The notes under the pieces were generated by a model. It made no database searches. It worked only from the letters and a program-made list of their open reading frames with translations, and was not told the DNA's origin. This document shows positions 42,457 through 52,432 of a DNA stretch of 64,000 nt, in pieces. The stretch comes from Paremcibacter congregatus (GTDB lineage Bacteria > Pseudomonadota > Alphaproteobacteria > Sphingomonadales > Emcibacteraceae). The stretch's first letter is position 1. Every line of letters begins with the position of its first letter. The DNA is taken from positions 3,255,501 to 3,319,500 of the forward strand of contig NZ_CP041025.1 of assembly GCF_006385135.1 (NCBI RefSeq). The letters run 5' to 3'. The position numbers and the translations under genes are program-made.

Positions 42457-43152
42457 TTATTCAGTTGCAGAAGAAACACTTACGCGCAGACCGGGGCCCA
42501 TTGTCGTACAGAGTGAAACACCCTTGACATACGTCCCTTTGGTCGCTGACGGACGCGCCTTGACCACAGCCGAAATCAATGCCTTGGCATTTTCAATCAG
42601 CGCCGCCTCGTCAAAGCTCACCTTACCCACACCAACGTGAATAATACCGGCTTTTTCAACGCGATATTCAACCTGGCCGCCTTTGGCCGCCTCAACAGCC
42701 GCCGCAACGTTTGGCGTAACCGTACCGAGCTTCGGGTTAGGCATCAGACCACGCGGGCCGAGCACTTTACCCAGACGACCAACAACAGCCATCATGTCCG
42801 GTGTCGCAATACAACGATCGAAATTCATTTCGCCGCCCTGGATTGCTTCCATCAGGTCTTCTGCGCCAACCAGTTCCGCACCGGCAGCCTTGGCTTCTTC
42901 AGCCTTGTCGCCACGGGCAAAAACAGCCACACGCACATTCTTACCTGTACCGTTCGGCAAAGACACAACGCCGCGAACCATCTGGTCAGCATGGCGGGGA
43001 TCAACACCCAGGTTCATGGACAGCTCAACTGTCTCGTCAAATTTTGCTTTGGAGCGTGCTTTCGCTTCTTTGATCGCATCTTCCAGAGAATATTCCGTGT
43101 CCAGATCAAGACCCTCACGGACGGCTTTATAACGTTTAGAAACACGTGCCAT
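42457..43152 (-). CDS. rplA: 50S ribosomal protein L1
   Basis: L1-stalk protein controlling E-site tRNA release, 231 residues. Recognised by [34 protein letters not shown], and [19 protein letters not shown]. Typical bacterial length. It lies 4 nt after rplK; in E. coli L1 represses this pair at an rplK leader site. Confidence 0.97.
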   Translation of the reverse strand: MARVSKRYKAVREGLDLDTEYSLEDAIKEAKARSKAKFDETVELSMNLGVDPRHADQMVRGVVSLPNGTGKNVRVAVFARGDKAEEAKAAGAELVGAEDLMEAIQGGEMNFDRCIATPDMMAVVGRLGKVLGPRGLMPNPKLGTVTPNVAAAVEAAKGGQVEYRVEKAGIIHVGVGKVSFDEAALIENAKALISAVVKARPSATKGTYVKGVSLCTTMGPGLRVSVSSATE

Positions 43153-43156
43153 TATC

Positions 43157-43585
43157 TTATCCTTCTACCTTAATACCCATGGAACGCGCTGTTCCTTTGA
43201 TGATCTCGATCGCACCTTCAATGTTGACCGCATTAAGGTCAGCCATCTTGGCTTCGGCAATTTCCTGAACTTTTGACACAGGAATAGTCGCAATCGTTTC
43301 CCGACCCGGAGTCGCAGACGCACCCTTCAGGCCCGCTGCTTTTTTCAGCATGTAGGACGCAGGGGATGTCTTGATCTCAAAGGTAAAGCTCTTGTCCGCA
43401 TAAACCGTGATCTTGGTCGGAATCGGAGAATTTTTCTCCATTTCCTGGGTTTTCGCGTTAAACGCTTTACAGAATTCCATGATGTTCACGCCGCGCTGAC
43501 CCAAAGCTGGACCAATCGGAGGTGAAGGATTCGCAGCACCGGCAGGCACATGCAAATTAATGTAGCCGCTAATTTTTTTCGCCAT
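43157..43585 (-). CDS. rplK: 50S ribosomal protein L11
   Basis: GTPase-centre protein, 142 residues: [20 protein letters not shown] with the conserved proline-rich loop, [15 protein letters not shown] and [19 protein letters not shown]. Thiostrepton would bind at the interface of the first domain. The 193-nt gap to nusG holds a terminator-like hairpin. Confidence 0.97.
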   Translation of the reverse strand: MAKKISGYINLHVPAGAANPSPPIGPALGQRGVNIMEFCKAFNAKTQEMEKNSPIPTKITVYADKSFTFEIKTSPASYMLKKAAGLKGASATPGRETIATIPVSKVQEIAEAKMADLNAVNIEGAIEIIKGTARSMGIKVEG

Positions 43586-43691
43586 TACAGACCCTTTTTC
43601 TTAACTTCAATGCAGGACAATCCCTGCGGTTTAGGGGTGTGGTGCGGTTATGGCTAACCTCCCACACTTATACGGGCAAATCGCCCATATC

Positions 43692-43742
43692 AAAAAGGCC
43701 GCCAGATGATAAAGAATCACCTGACCACCGTAAGGGCGGCTT
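43692..43742 (-). terminator. terminator between nusG and rplK
   Basis: On the minus strand AAGCCGCCC pairs with GGCGGCCTT (one wobble), enclosing a second stem CAGGTGAT/ATCATCTG, then a five-T run. It starts 37 nt past the nusG stop codon and separates secE-nusG from the rplK genes, at least in part. Confidence 0.7.
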
Positions 43743-43778
43743 ATAGCAGCCCCAAAACTCAAATACCAGAAAAAATTT

Positions 43779-44315
43779 TTAGTTCTTTTCCACCTGAACA
43801 TATTCAAGCTCGACCGGGGTTGCCCGGCCAAAGATTGAAACAGAAACCTTGAGGCGCTCACGCTCCTCGTCAACCTCATCCACAATACCTGTGAAAGAGA
43901 CGAACGGACCGTCAATAACCTTAACCTCTTCACCCACTTCATAAATGATCGTGGATTTTGGACGATCGACACCTTCCTGCACTTGCTGCATGATCCGGTC
44001 AACTTCTTTCTGACTGATCGGCGCCGGCTTGCCGGACGCTCCCAAAAAGCCGGAAACCTTCGGCGTATTCTTGATCAGATGGTAGGTCACGTCATTCATA
44101 ACCATTTTGGCCAGAACATAACCCGGGAAGAACTTACGCTCAGAAGTGACTTTCTTGCCTTTTCTGACTTCCGTAACTTCCTCAACCGGCACCAGAACTT
44201 CATCAACATAATCATCCAGGTCCTGGACAACAGCCTGATCTTTGATGCTTTGAGCAACCTTCTTCTCGAAACCGGAGTGAGCTTGGACGATATACCAGCG
44301 CGCGGGGGAGGCCAT
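43779..44315 (-). CDS. nusG: transcription termination/antitermination factor NusG
   Basis: RNA polymerase-bound factor linking transcription to Rho and the ribosome, 178 residues. NGN domain (about 6-115) starting RWYIVQAHSGFEKKVAQSI; KOW domain (about 125-178) with GPFVSFTGIVDEVDEERERL and IFGRATPVELEY. Six nt after secE. Confidence 0.97.
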   Translation of the reverse strand: MASPARWYIVQAHSGFEKKVAQSIKDQAVVQDLDDYVDEVLVPVEEVTEVRKGKKVTSERKFFPGYVLAKMVMNDVTYHLIKNTPKVSGFLGASGKPAPISQKEVDRIMQQVQEGVDRPKSTIIYEVGEEVKVIDGPFVSFTGIVDEVDEERERLKVSVSIFGRATPVELEYVQVEKN

Positions 44316-44321
44316 AATCTC

Positions 44322-44510
44322 TTATCCTAGAATGAGTTGAATAACGGAAGACAGGGCTTGATCCACACCAAGGAAGAACAAAGCCATGACGGTTGCCATA
44401 ATGAACACCATACCGGTGGTGATCATTGTTTCCTTGCGCGTCGGCCAGGACACTTTGGATACTTCCTGCCGGACCTGCCGGACAAATTCTGCGGGGCTCG
44501 TTTTCGCCAT
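44322..44510 (-). CDS. secE: protein translocase subunit SecE
   Basis: Single-span subunit of the SecYEG translocon, 62 residues: a conserved amphipathic helix (FVRQVRQEVSKVSWPTRKE) and one membrane helix (GMVFIMATVMALFFLGVDQ). It is the short one-helix form found in most bacteria. ATG 44510 (MAKTSP) is preferred to a TTG two codons upstream. Confidence 0.95.
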   Translation of the reverse strand: MAKTSPAEFVRQVRQEVSKVSWPTRKETMITTGMVFIMATVMALFFLGVDQALSSVIQLILG

Positions 44511-44565
44511 GTTCAAAAATCCGTTATAATCGTCAAAATCTTATACTTGCCAGCTTACGCTACCC

Positions 44566-44597
44566 ATAAAAGGCAAGCCAATCAAGTCTTGCCTTTT
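44566..44597 (-). terminator. terminator after tRNA-Trp
   Basis: A perfect 10-bp minus-strand stem AAAAGGCAAG/CTTGCCTTTT around an 11-nt loop, 24 nt past the tRNA. Its descending arm ends in four T. Confidence 0.75.
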
Positions 44598-44620
44598 CCA
44601 AGTCAGATTTTTGGATGAAA

Positions 44621-44696
44621 TGGCAGGAGTGGAGAGACTCGAACTCACGACACCCGGTTTTGGAGACCGGTGCTCTACCAACTGAGCTACACTCCT
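44621..44696 (-). tRNA. tRNA-Trp (CCA)
   Basis: 76 nt including encoded 3' CCA. The acceptor stem AGGAGTG/CACTCCT, the D arm with AGCTCAGTTGGTAGAGC, the anticodon loop CTCCAAA and the T arm GAGTTCGAGTCTC are complete. It stands between tuf and secE, as the tRNA in this position often does in alphaproteobacteria. Confidence 0.97.
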
Positions 44697-44716
44697 TCAT
44701 TTCATAGTGCACGCTT

Positions 44717-44745
44717 TATATATAGACGCGCACCGTCTTATTCAA
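44717..44745 (-). promoter_or_regulatory. promoter of tRNA-Trp
   Basis: Minus strand: -35 TTGAAT (44740-44745), 17-bp spacer, -10 TATATA (44717-44722), placing the start about 14 nt before the tRNA. Confidence 0.65.
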
Positions 44746-44797
44746 TGTGAAAATGACCAATTACAACAATTAATCATAATCTTTCTTAATCTTACCA

Positions 44798-44827
44798 AGA
44801 AAACAGGGCGGATAAAATACCCGCCCT
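44798..44827 (-). terminator. terminator after the second tuf gene
   Basis: Minus-strand AGGGCGG/CCGCCCT stem with a nine-nt AT-rich loop followed by GTTTTCTT, 25 nt past the tuf stop codon. Confidence 0.82.
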
Positions 44828-44852
44828 ACCCTCATACGTAAGAATTCATCAA

Positions 44853-46043
<1,191 letters not shown>

Positions 46044-46142
46044 TTTATTTCACTACCTAAAATATAATGAGGGTCAAATTACATGCCCTGAACACATCAA
46101 GTCAGTGAATGAGCTTTTGCCGCATCCACCGCATTTAAATTT

Positions 46143-46216
46143 TGGAGCGGGCGAAGGGAATCGAACCCTCGTATTCAGCTTGGAAGGCTGCTGCATTACC
46201 ATTATGCTACGCCCGC
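46143..46216 (-). tRNA. tRNA-Gly (TCC)
   Basis: 74 nt with encoded CCA; acceptor GCGGGCG/CGCCCGC, anticodon loop CTTCCAA giving TCC, T arm GAGGGTTCGATTCCCTT. It lies between tRNA-Tyr and tuf and is likely co-transcribed with both. Confidence 0.97.
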
Positions 46217-46265
46217 ACAATCTCCATCTTGTACATCACCCCACCGAAAAACACAAACAGGGAAA

Positions 46266-46351
46266 TGGTGGAGGGGACAGGATTCGAACCTGTGTACGCA
46301 TACGCGGGCAGATTTACAGTCTGCTGCCTTTAACCACTCGGCCACCCCTCC
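46266..46351 (-). tRNA. tRNA-Tyr (GTA)
   Basis: 86 nt with a long variable arm, typical of bacterial tRNA-Tyr, and encoded CCA. Acceptor GGAGGGG/CCCCTCC, anticodon loop CTGTAAA giving GTA. First gene of the tRNA-tuf transcript. Confidence 0.97.
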
Positions 46352-46397
46352 AAGGATGGACAAAACCGCACGAAAAACGTAACGGCTGTGAAGCCGC

Positions 46398-46425
46398 AAT
46401 ATGGACATTTATTTGGTCATGTCAA
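46398..46425 (-). promoter_or_regulatory. promoter of the tRNA-Tyr/tRNA-Gly/tuf transcript
   Basis: Minus strand: consensus -35 TTGACA (46420-46425), 16-bp spacer, -10 CATATT (46398-46403), followed by a GC-rich discriminator (GCGGC), a feature of promoters under stringent control. Confidence 0.7.
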
Positions 46426-46519
46426 ACGAAAATTTCAGAAAAAATCTTGCCGCCACGGGAAAGCATCGCCAAAGGCGCACAAAAGTCGCAAGAAGCCATA
46501 TTTTGTCCAGTGAAAGCAG

Positions 46520-46547
46520 TTGCCCTTGGCGCGGGAGTGGCTTATAG
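46520..46547 (+). promoter_or_regulatory. candidate promoter directly upstream of rlmB
   Basis: -35 TTGCCC (46520-46525), 16-bp spacer, -10 TTATAG (46542-46547). The start codon begins at 46555, 8 nt after the -10 box, so the transcript could be leaderless. Confidence 0.45.
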
Positions 46548-46554
46548 CTAATTC

Positions 46555-47487
46555 ATGAGTAAAAAAGATCAAAAAGCGCAGCGCCACGGCCAGAAGCGCG
46601 ACAATTCCGCCCGGAAGTCTTCGAAAGAATCAAGGCGTGAATTAGCCCCGAAAAAATCACCGGCCCCTTTGGCGCCTCATCCGGCGCGAAACCCGGCCAA
46701 ACACCCCTCTGAAAGTCGCCCGGAAAGGCGTCCCCAGCGCCCCGCGTCTCATGACGCCACCGACCTGTGGCTTTTCGGCAAACATCCCGTGATGGCCGCC
46801 CTGCAGAATCCGGCCCGCCCGATCAAGCGTCTGTTCGTCACCAAGCGCAGCGCCGAACAATATAAGGAAGAGCTTTACAGCATTATGGAAGACCGACCGG
46901 AGCTTAGCCCCGAGATTGTTCCCATCGAAGCATTGATGAAACCATTGCCGGATGAATGTGTCCATCAGGGCATTGCCCTTCAAACCGCCCCCCTGCCCGC
47001 TGTCGCGCTTCAGGACTGCTGCGCCATCACCGAGGACGGCAGTCACCTGGTTCTGATCCTGGACCAGATCACCGACCCTCACAACGTTGGCGCCATTATC
47101 CGATCCGCCGCCGCCTTTGGCGCCCGCGCCATCATCAGCACCGACCGCAACGCCCCGCCCGAATCCGGCACTCTGGCCAAATCCTCCTCCGGGGCGCTGG
47201 AAGTCCTGCCCTGGGTGCGGGTCACGAACCTCAGCCGGGCACTCGATGAACTCGCTGACATGGGCTATTGGCGGCTGGGCATGGATGGCACCGCCGATCT
47301 GTCGATCCGCGATGCCGACTTTGGTCAGAATATCGCCCTGGTGATGGGAGCCGAAGGCAAAGGCCTGCGCAAAGGCACCGTCAGCCATTGCGACGCCCTG
47401 ATCAAGTTGCCGATTCAGCGCACTGTAGAGAGCCTCAATGTGTCCAATGCCGCCGCCATCGCCCTGTATGCCTTTTCCGCCTCATGA
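46555..47487 (+). CDS. rlmB: 23S rRNA (guanosine-2'-O)-methyltransferase RlmB-type
   Basis: SPOUT-fold rRNA methyltransferase of the TrmH family, expected to methylate G2251 in the P loop of 23S rRNA; 310 residues. The first 60 residues are a basic, Lys/Arg/Pro-rich extension. The substrate-binding domain starts LWLFGKHPVMAAL. The SPOUT catalytic part has LVLILDQITDPHNVGAIIRS, then SSGALEVLPWVRV, VMGAEGKGLRKGT and the knot motif LPIQRTVESLNVSNAAAIAL. No Shine-Dalgarno sequence precedes the ATG at a usual distance. It is divergent from tRNA-Tyr. Confidence 0.93.
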   Translation: MSKKDQKAQRHGQKRDNSARKSSKESRRELAPKKSPAPLAPHPARNPAKHPSESRPERRPQRPASHDATDLWLFGKHPVMAALQNPARPIKRLFVTKRSAEQYKEELYSIMEDRPELSPEIVPIEALMKPLPDECVHQGIALQTAPLPAVALQDCCAITEDGSHLVLILDQITDPHNVGAIIRSAAAFGARAIISTDRNAPPESGTLAKSSSGALEVLPWVRVTNLSRALDELADMGYWRLGMDGTADLSIRDADFGQNIALVMGAEGKGLRKGTVSHCDALIKLPIQRTVESLNVSNAAAIALYAFSAS

Positions 47488-47512
47488 CCCAAATGGAGAC
47501 AAAAACCGCACC

Positions 47513-48796
47513 ATGACAACCCCTTCACAAATAACCCGTCGTTTGACAAGCCTGATACTCCTGTCCGGCCTGATCCTTATGATGGGAACATTTGTGCGCC
47601 CGGCCGAAGCCGCGACATTTGACCCCCTGCAGGCGACCGAGGCCCTGATGGCCCAGATCGACATATACGCCTCGGAAACCTCCGACGCCTATTATGAAGG
47701 ACGTTACTGGCTCAAGTTCTGGGGCTTTCTGTATGCCGCCGCCGTCTGTTTTTTTCTGCTTCTGACCCTGATTTCATCCTACATCCGGGATCTCGCGACA
47801 CAACTGTCGGACCGCCTGTGGCTGCAGGTACCTTTTTACATACTTATATATACACCGCTCGCGTTTCTGCTTTATTTCCCCTTCCTCGTTTACAAGGACT
47901 ATACCCGCGAACACCAATATGGCCTGTCCAACCAGACCTTCTTCCAATGGCTGAACAGCCACATGCTGATGGAAGTGATAAATATTCTCGCCATCGCCCT
48001 GCTGCTGACCCTGGTCTATACCGCCATTCAGAGGGCCCGCCGGGTATGGTGGCTGTGGGGCGGCACAATCGCCAGCCTGTTGCTCGCTTTTTTCATGATT
48101 GTGTCCCCGGTGCTGATCGAGCCTATGTTCAACGACTTTTCCCCTCTGGAAGAGGGGCCGCTGAAACAGGATCTGATTGTCATGGCCAAGGCCCAGGGTC
48201 TTGATACTGACAGAATTTTAATCTATGACGGGTCCAGACAATCCAGCCGCATGAGCGGGCATATCAGCGGACTGTTTGGCACCACACGCATCGCCCTGTC
48301 AGACACCATTCTTCAGAATGCCGACAACCGGGAAATTCGCGCCCTGATCGCCCATGAGATCGCCCATTACACCCACCACCATCTCTATCTGGCTTTTGCC
48401 GGCCTGGCCGTGATGATATTTGGCGGCTTCTTCTTTCTTAATTGGTCCCTGTCCTGGATCATCACCCGTTATGGGGCACTATGGCGTATTAATCATATTG
48501 GCGACCTGGCCGGGCTGCCTTTGATGATTCTTTTGATCAGTAGCTACACCCTTCTCATCACACCATTGGATGCCGCCCTGAACCGATATATTGAGGATGA
48601 AGCGGATCTGGTCGGGCTGGAAATTTCCCAGGACCCGGACGCCATGGCCCGCCTTTACATCAAACTGGCCAAATACAGGAAAATTCGACCCAATGCGCTG
48701 GAAGAATTCCTTTTCTACCGCGAGATGCCCACAGAAGAACGTATTCTCGAAGCCATGCGATGGAAGGCTAACCATATGGAAAACAAAGAAGATTGA
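47513..48796 (+). CDS. M48 family membrane metallopeptidase (Ste24-like)
   Basis: Integral inner-membrane zinc protease related to CAAX prenyl protease 1 (Ste24), 427 residues. The N-terminal half carries a probable signal or membrane segment followed by several hydrophobic helices (about 70-90, 102-125, 150-170, 180-205). The zinc site is HEIAH (281-285) with the third ligand in EDEAD (361-365). Two further membrane segments lie between and after these motifs. In bacteria such proteases degrade or process membrane proteins; no prenylated substrate is implied. ATG 47513 is chosen; the longer ORF start overlaps rlmB. It follows rlmB by 25 nt and could be co-transcribed. Confidence 0.88.
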   Translation: MTTPSQITRRLTSLILLSGLILMMGTFVRPAEAATFDPLQATEALMAQIDIYASETSDAYYEGRYWLKFWGFLYAAAVCFFLLLTLISSYIRDLATQLSDRLWLQVPFYILIYTPLAFLLYFPFLVYKDYTREHQYGLSNQTFFQWLNSHMLMEVINILAIALLLTLVYTAIQRARRVWWLWGGTIASLLLAFFMIVSPVLIEPMFNDFSPLEEGPLKQDLIVMAKAQGLDTDRILIYDGSRQSSRMSGHISGLFGTTRIALSDTILQNADNREIRALIAHEIAHYTHHHLYLAFAGLAVMIFGGFFFLNWSLSWIITRYGALWRINHIGDLAGLPLMILLISSYTLLITPLDAALNRYIEDEADLVGLEISQDPDAMARLYIKLAKYRKIRPNALEEFLFYREMPTEERILEAMRWKANHMENKED

Positions 48797-48847
48797 CCCA
48801 CACGGTACTGAAATATGCTTTTTCCGGCCCCAGGATGATTTTTTCGC

Positions 48848-48876
48848 TTGATTTTCAAAACAAAGACCACTAATTT
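48848..48876 (+). promoter_or_regulatory. candidate promoter of tRNA-Thr
   Basis: -35 TTGATT (48848-48853), 17-bp spacer, weak -10 TAATTT (48871-48876), then a GC-rich discriminator. Position is right for the tRNA at 48911. Confidence 0.4.
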
Positions 48877-48910
48877 GCGCCTACCCCACTCAAGGGGTGT
48901 TCGTGGTTAA

Positions 48911-48986
48911 GCCCCTATAGCTCAGTTGGTAGAGCAACTGATTTGTAATCAGTAGGTCCGCAGTTCGAGTCTGTGTGGGGGCACCA
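48911..48986 (+). tRNA. tRNA-Thr (TGT)
   Basis: 76 nt with encoded CCA. Acceptor GCCCCTA pairs with the T(G)GGGGC arm, D arm AGCTCAGTTGGTAGAGC, anticodon loop TTTGTAA giving TGT, T arm CAGTTCGAGTCTG. It stands alone on the plus strand and is followed by an intrinsic terminator. Confidence 0.97.
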
Positions 48987-48989
48987 TCA

Positions 48990-49025
48990 AAAAAAAGACC
49001 TGGCGTTTGCGTCAGGTCTTTTTTT
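48990..49025 (+). terminator. intrinsic terminator after tRNA-Thr
   Basis: AGACCTG/CAGGTCT stem with extra A-T pairs around a GCG-TTTG-CGT tip, then an eight-T run. A run of A on the other flank makes it able to act in both directions, so it may also end the convergent gene at 49067. Confidence 0.92.
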
Positions 49026-49066
49026 GTGTCTCCATACCCTGCATCAGTATCCGGAAGGCGGGTTTC

Positions 49067-49852
49067 CTACTTCTTCATGGCTTTGATCTCATCCGGCAAC
49101 GCCATGTTATGGTGTTGATATATCGGGACCAGTTCACCGTCCCTGACCATCGCCATAAACGCCTGTTGCAAATCCAGCATGATTTTGGCTTGCCCCGGAT
49201 AAGCCCGGCTGATTCCAAGATAAAGATGATCTATCGCCACCGGCGGACCGACCTGCACCACATCCCGTTCGCCAGTAGCAGAGCCACCATTTTTTCCCGA
49301 ACAGGGGGACACCTGATCAGAAATCAGAAACGTCACCCGTCCACTGCGCAACAACCGGCATTCCACCTCATCATTAAAAACATAAATCAGATTCGTCGCG
49401 CCCCGGGCAGCCAGCTGATTGGCGTTATAGGAATCCTTCTGCACCGCAATGCTCTGTCGCAACAGATCCTCCAATGAATCGGAAGACAGGGGATTTGATT
49501 TAATTTTAAACAGAGAAATCTGCGCCGAATAAAAAGGAACGGGAAAATAATGTGAAAAGGCTTCCCGCTCCGGTATGTGGGATAAACAATATATCCCCGC
49601 CAAGCGTCCGGCCCGAAACTCAGATAACGCCCGCACCCAGGGATACTCGCTGAATACAACATCATACCCGGCCCGGCGCGCCATCTGATCGGTAATTTCC
49701 CGGTACAATAAAGCCTGCGGCCGCATGGAAGCCCCAATGCTGCAGGCCAGTTCCAGACGAGGTGACGTAACAACCGTCTTCTGGTCAGTCGCCAATACGG
49801 CACCCGTCCCTAAAATATAAAATCCAACAAGTATGATCCAACGCCGCAACAT
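49067..49852 (-). CDS. periplasmic substrate-binding protein (SBP_bac_3 type)
   Basis: A 261-residue exported protein. The signal peptide is MLRRWIILVGFYILGTGAVLA (cleavage about residue 22). The mature part follows the two-lobe pattern of amino-acid-type solute-binding proteins: RREITDQMARRAGYDVVF-like first lobe (here YREITDQMARRAGYDV), EYPWVRALSEFRAGRLAGIY, and a closing QQAFMAMVRDGELVPIYQHH. No ABC permease or ATPase is adjacent. It lies just downstream of a chemoreceptor gene in the same direction, so it could serve as a periplasmic sensor. The ligand is unknown. Confidence 0.8.
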   Translation of the reverse strand: MLRRWIILVGFYILGTGAVLATDQKTVVTSPRLELACSIGASMRPQALLYREITDQMARRAGYDVVFSEYPWVRALSEFRAGRLAGIYCLSHIPEREAFSHYFPVPFYSAQISLFKIKSNPLSSDSLEDLLRQSIAVQKDSYNANQLAARGATNLIYVFNDEVECRLLRSGRVTFLISDQVSPCSGKNGGSATGERDVVQVGPPVAIDHLYLGISRAYPGQAKIMLDLQQAFMAMVRDGELVPIYQHHNMALPDEIKAMKK

Positions 49853-49915
49853 ATTACTCTACCCGATGATCTGGGGTACTCATTCTGACAGGCTTACAGA
49901 ACAACTCCTCCTCCT

Positions 49916-49953
49916 GTACGGTACGATATGGTCCCTGGCACGAGGCACCGTAC
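49916..49953 (-). terminator. stem-loop directly after the chemoreceptor gene
   Basis: GTACGGT (49916-49922) pairs with ACCGTAC (49947-49953), 1 nt past the stop codon of the chemoreceptor gene. No T run follows, so it may weaken rather than end transcription into the binding-protein gene. Confidence 0.4.
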
Positions 49954-49954
49954 C

Positions 49955-52195
49955 TTATACCGCCCGCACATCAGAAAGAAAATTCTCGACATCAAGTTTG
50001 AGCGTTTCCGAGATTTTCCCCAACTCCTCAGCAACCATAAGAACTTGCGATCCTGCCGCCCCGGTTTCATCGGCGCCTTCTGCCACCCGGGCGATATTAC
50101 CCGAAACTTCCTGAGTACCAACCGCAACCCGCTGAATATTTTGCGAGATTTCATTGGTGGCCGAACTCTGCTGCTCAATCGCCGCCAGAATGCTGGCGGT
50201 CGTTTCACTGGAACGGTTGTTCACTTCGACAATGGTTTTGATGCTGTTAACCGCGGTTCGGGTCAGGTTCTGCATCTCTGTAATCTGACTTGAAATTTCT
50301 TCGGTGGCGCTCGATGTTTGCCCGGCCAGAGCTTTCACCTCATTGGCAACAACAGCAAACCCCTTCCCGGCATCACCGGCACGGGCCGATTCAATGGTTG
50401 CGTTCAGGGCCAACAGATTGGTTTGTTCGGCAATATCACTGATCAAACCGATAACCTTGTTAATCTCTTCCGCCGCCAGCGCCAATGCCGAGATGGCGTT
50501 TTCACTTGCCCCGACTTCTTCCAGAGCTTCCCGGGAAATTTCGTTGGCCTTATGGACCTGCCGACTGATTTCCTGAACAGAACTGCTCAGTTCTTCCGCC
50601 GCGGAGGCAACCATATTCACATTATTGGTCGATTCATCAGATGCGCTCGACACGGCTGCAGAACGGGTTTTCGTATCATCAGATGTCATCACCATCTGAT
50701 TCGCCGTCGCACTCATTTCAGTCGAGGACGCGGCCAAGACCTCCAGCATTTCTGTGACTTTATTCTCAAAGTTTTTAATCAACTGTTCAATTTTACGGGC
50801 CCGGGCTTCCCGAGCCTCCAACGCCGCGCGTTCCCGTTCCATCTCTTCCTGTTCACGGGCGGCCGCCGCCTGTCGTTCCTCTTCCTCACGCTGCAATTGC
50901 GCCTGCTCCGCTTTCCGGGTCTCTTCCTCGAGGCGAATGCGTTCCGGCGCGCTCTGTTTGAACCCCTCCACAGATTCAGCCATCGCGCCTATCTCGTCCT
51001 CGCGTTCGGTGTGAGGAATATCAATATCGTTATTTCCTGCAGCCAGAATGTTCATGGTATCAACCATTTCCGTGATCGGCTTGACCAGAGTGCGGGTGAA
51101 AAACAACGCCACCCCGGACAATAACGTCATAATAACCAGACCAATCAAAAGCATGCCATTACGCATGCTGTAGCTGCTGGCGTTGACTTCCGCTTCATCA
51201 ATCTCCGCAATAATGGCCCATTTGGTGCCATGAATATTCATCGCCGTATAGGCCGAAACCACTTGAACACCCCGGTAATCCTCGATCAGTTCAAGACCGG
51301 TCTCTCCCCGCAGGGCCGCCAGAGTGGTCGCCCCCTCAATCTTTGTCTTCAAAATAGTTGATTCTTTGGAAAAACGTGAATCCGAGCGCATCAGATTATC
51401 ATGACCGACAATATATGACTCACCGCTTTCTCCCATGCCATCCTGCTTTTGCATGATGCTGTTGATCCGTCCAATGGGCATTTGAAAAGCGAGTACGCCC
51501 ACCTTATACCCCTGTTCGTCCATAACCGGAGTCGCCATGAAACTTGCGGGCGCCCCGTAACTCGGGGCATACGTTCTGAAATCAAAGAAAGAAATTTCTC
51601 CTTCGGCGGAAGATGACATGGCCGCCTGGAAGGCATTGGCCAGGTCGGTATCACGCCATTCACCATTATTCATATTTGTGGCGTAATCATTCTCTTTAAA
51701 GACGGAATAAATCAGGTCACCCTGCGTGTTAAACAAGAAGACGTCATAATAATCCCGCACCTTCTGCAACTGATGGAACCAAGGATGATATTGCGCATGG
51801 GCGGCCGAATACAGCGACCCGTCGCCCGCGTCATTATAATTGTCCTTTTCCCCCAATGATTCCGGGTTATCGGTAATATAAAGCCGTTGAAGTTGTGATG
51901 TGGGGTTATCACCCAGCTCAGTCCAGGCTGCCTGGAAAGTTGTAATCGCCTTCGCGGTCGACGGGTTCATCGCCGTGACCTTCAAATCTTCCTCAATAGA
52001 GCGGATATAACCTTGTAATTCAGACTTTCGCGAGGACAAAACCGCCGTCAGTTTGTTCTCTGCTTCACTGTGAACAGTTTCTTTCGCATCAAAATAAGCC
52101 GATATCCCTACTGCACCACAAGCGATCACCAGAAATGTGACAATAAATGCCGGCAGTTTCAAAGAAATATTAAGATTATTGAAAAAATTCATCAT
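49955..52195 (-). CDS. methyl-accepting chemotaxis protein
   Basis: Transmembrane chemoreceptor of about 746 residues. TM1 at about 12-35; a large periplasmic sensor region of Cache type (about 36-340); TM2 at about 345-370; a HAMP domain (ERTLVKP-like, here [21 protein letters not shown]); a highly charged coiled coil rich in Glu/Arg/Ala (about 425-475); and the signalling domain with [18 protein letters not shown] and [15 protein letters not shown] at the hairpin tip that binds CheA and CheW. No NWETF-like CheR tether is present at the C-terminus (ends LSDVRAV). ATG 52195 is preferred to a GTG 9 nt upstream. No other che gene is nearby. Confidence 0.93.
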   Translation of the reverse strand: MMNFFNNLNISLKLPAFIVTFLVIACGAVGISAYFDAKETVHSEAENKLTAVLSSRKSELQGYIRSIEEDLKVTAMNPSTAKAITTFQAAWTELGDNPTSQLQRLYITDNPESLGEKDNYNDAGDGSLYSAAHAQYHPWFHQLQKVRDYYDVFLFNTQGDLIYSVFKENDYATNMNNGEWRDTDLANAFQAAMSSSAEGEISFFDFRTYAPSYGAPASFMATPVMDEQGYKVGVLAFQMPIGRINSIMQKQDGMGESGESYIVGHDNLMRSDSRFSKESTILKTKIEGATTLAALRGETGLELIEDYRGVQVVSAYTAMNIHGTKWAIIAEIDEAEVNASSYSMRNGMLLIGLVIMTLLSGVALFFTRTLVKPITEMVDTMNILAAGNNDIDIPHTEREDEIGAMAESVEGFKQSAPERIRLEEETRKAEQAQLQREEEERQAAAAREQEEMERERAALEAREARARKIEQLIKNFENKVTEMLEVLAASSTEMSATANQMVMTSDDTKTRSAAVSSASDESTNNVNMVASAAEELSSSVQEISRQVHKANEISREALEEVGASENAISALALAAEEINKVIGLISDIAEQTNLLALNATIESARAGDAGKGFAVVANEVKALAGQTSSATEEISSQITEMQNLTRTAVNSIKTIVEVNNRSSETTASILAAIEQQSSATNEISQNIQRVAVGTQEVSGNIARVAEGADETGAAGSQVLMVAEELGKISETLKLDVENFLSDVRAV

Positions 52196-52366
52196 CGCAC
52201 CCACACCTTTATAAAAAATACTTTGTAGACACCCGACCCGCCATATATAACGCTAGTCTTATTTAATTAACATTATATTACTAAGAACATTAGAATATGC
52301 TATTTTTCAAAATATTTTCCTGCACCGAAACATATGAATAATCACTCTTTCAGGCATCCTTTTCCT

Positions 52367-52410
52367 AATAAAACGCCGGGGTCTGTTTTTCACAAACCCC
52401 GGCGTTTTAT
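52367..52410 (-). terminator. intrinsic terminator of the amidohydrolase gene
   Basis: A 15-bp stem, ATAAAACGCCGGGGT with ACCCCGGCGTTTTAT, around a T-rich loop; 23 nt past the amidohydrolase stop codon. It is symmetrical and can act in both directions. Confidence 0.88.
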
Positions 52411-52432
52411 GATCTTTATATGTGGTGGAGCG

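Noticed and set aside
44511-44565. Promoter for secE-nusG from a TATAAG and a TTGACG near the secE start
   Set aside because: TATAAG lacks a matching -35 and TTGACG is too close to the ATG to act as a -35.
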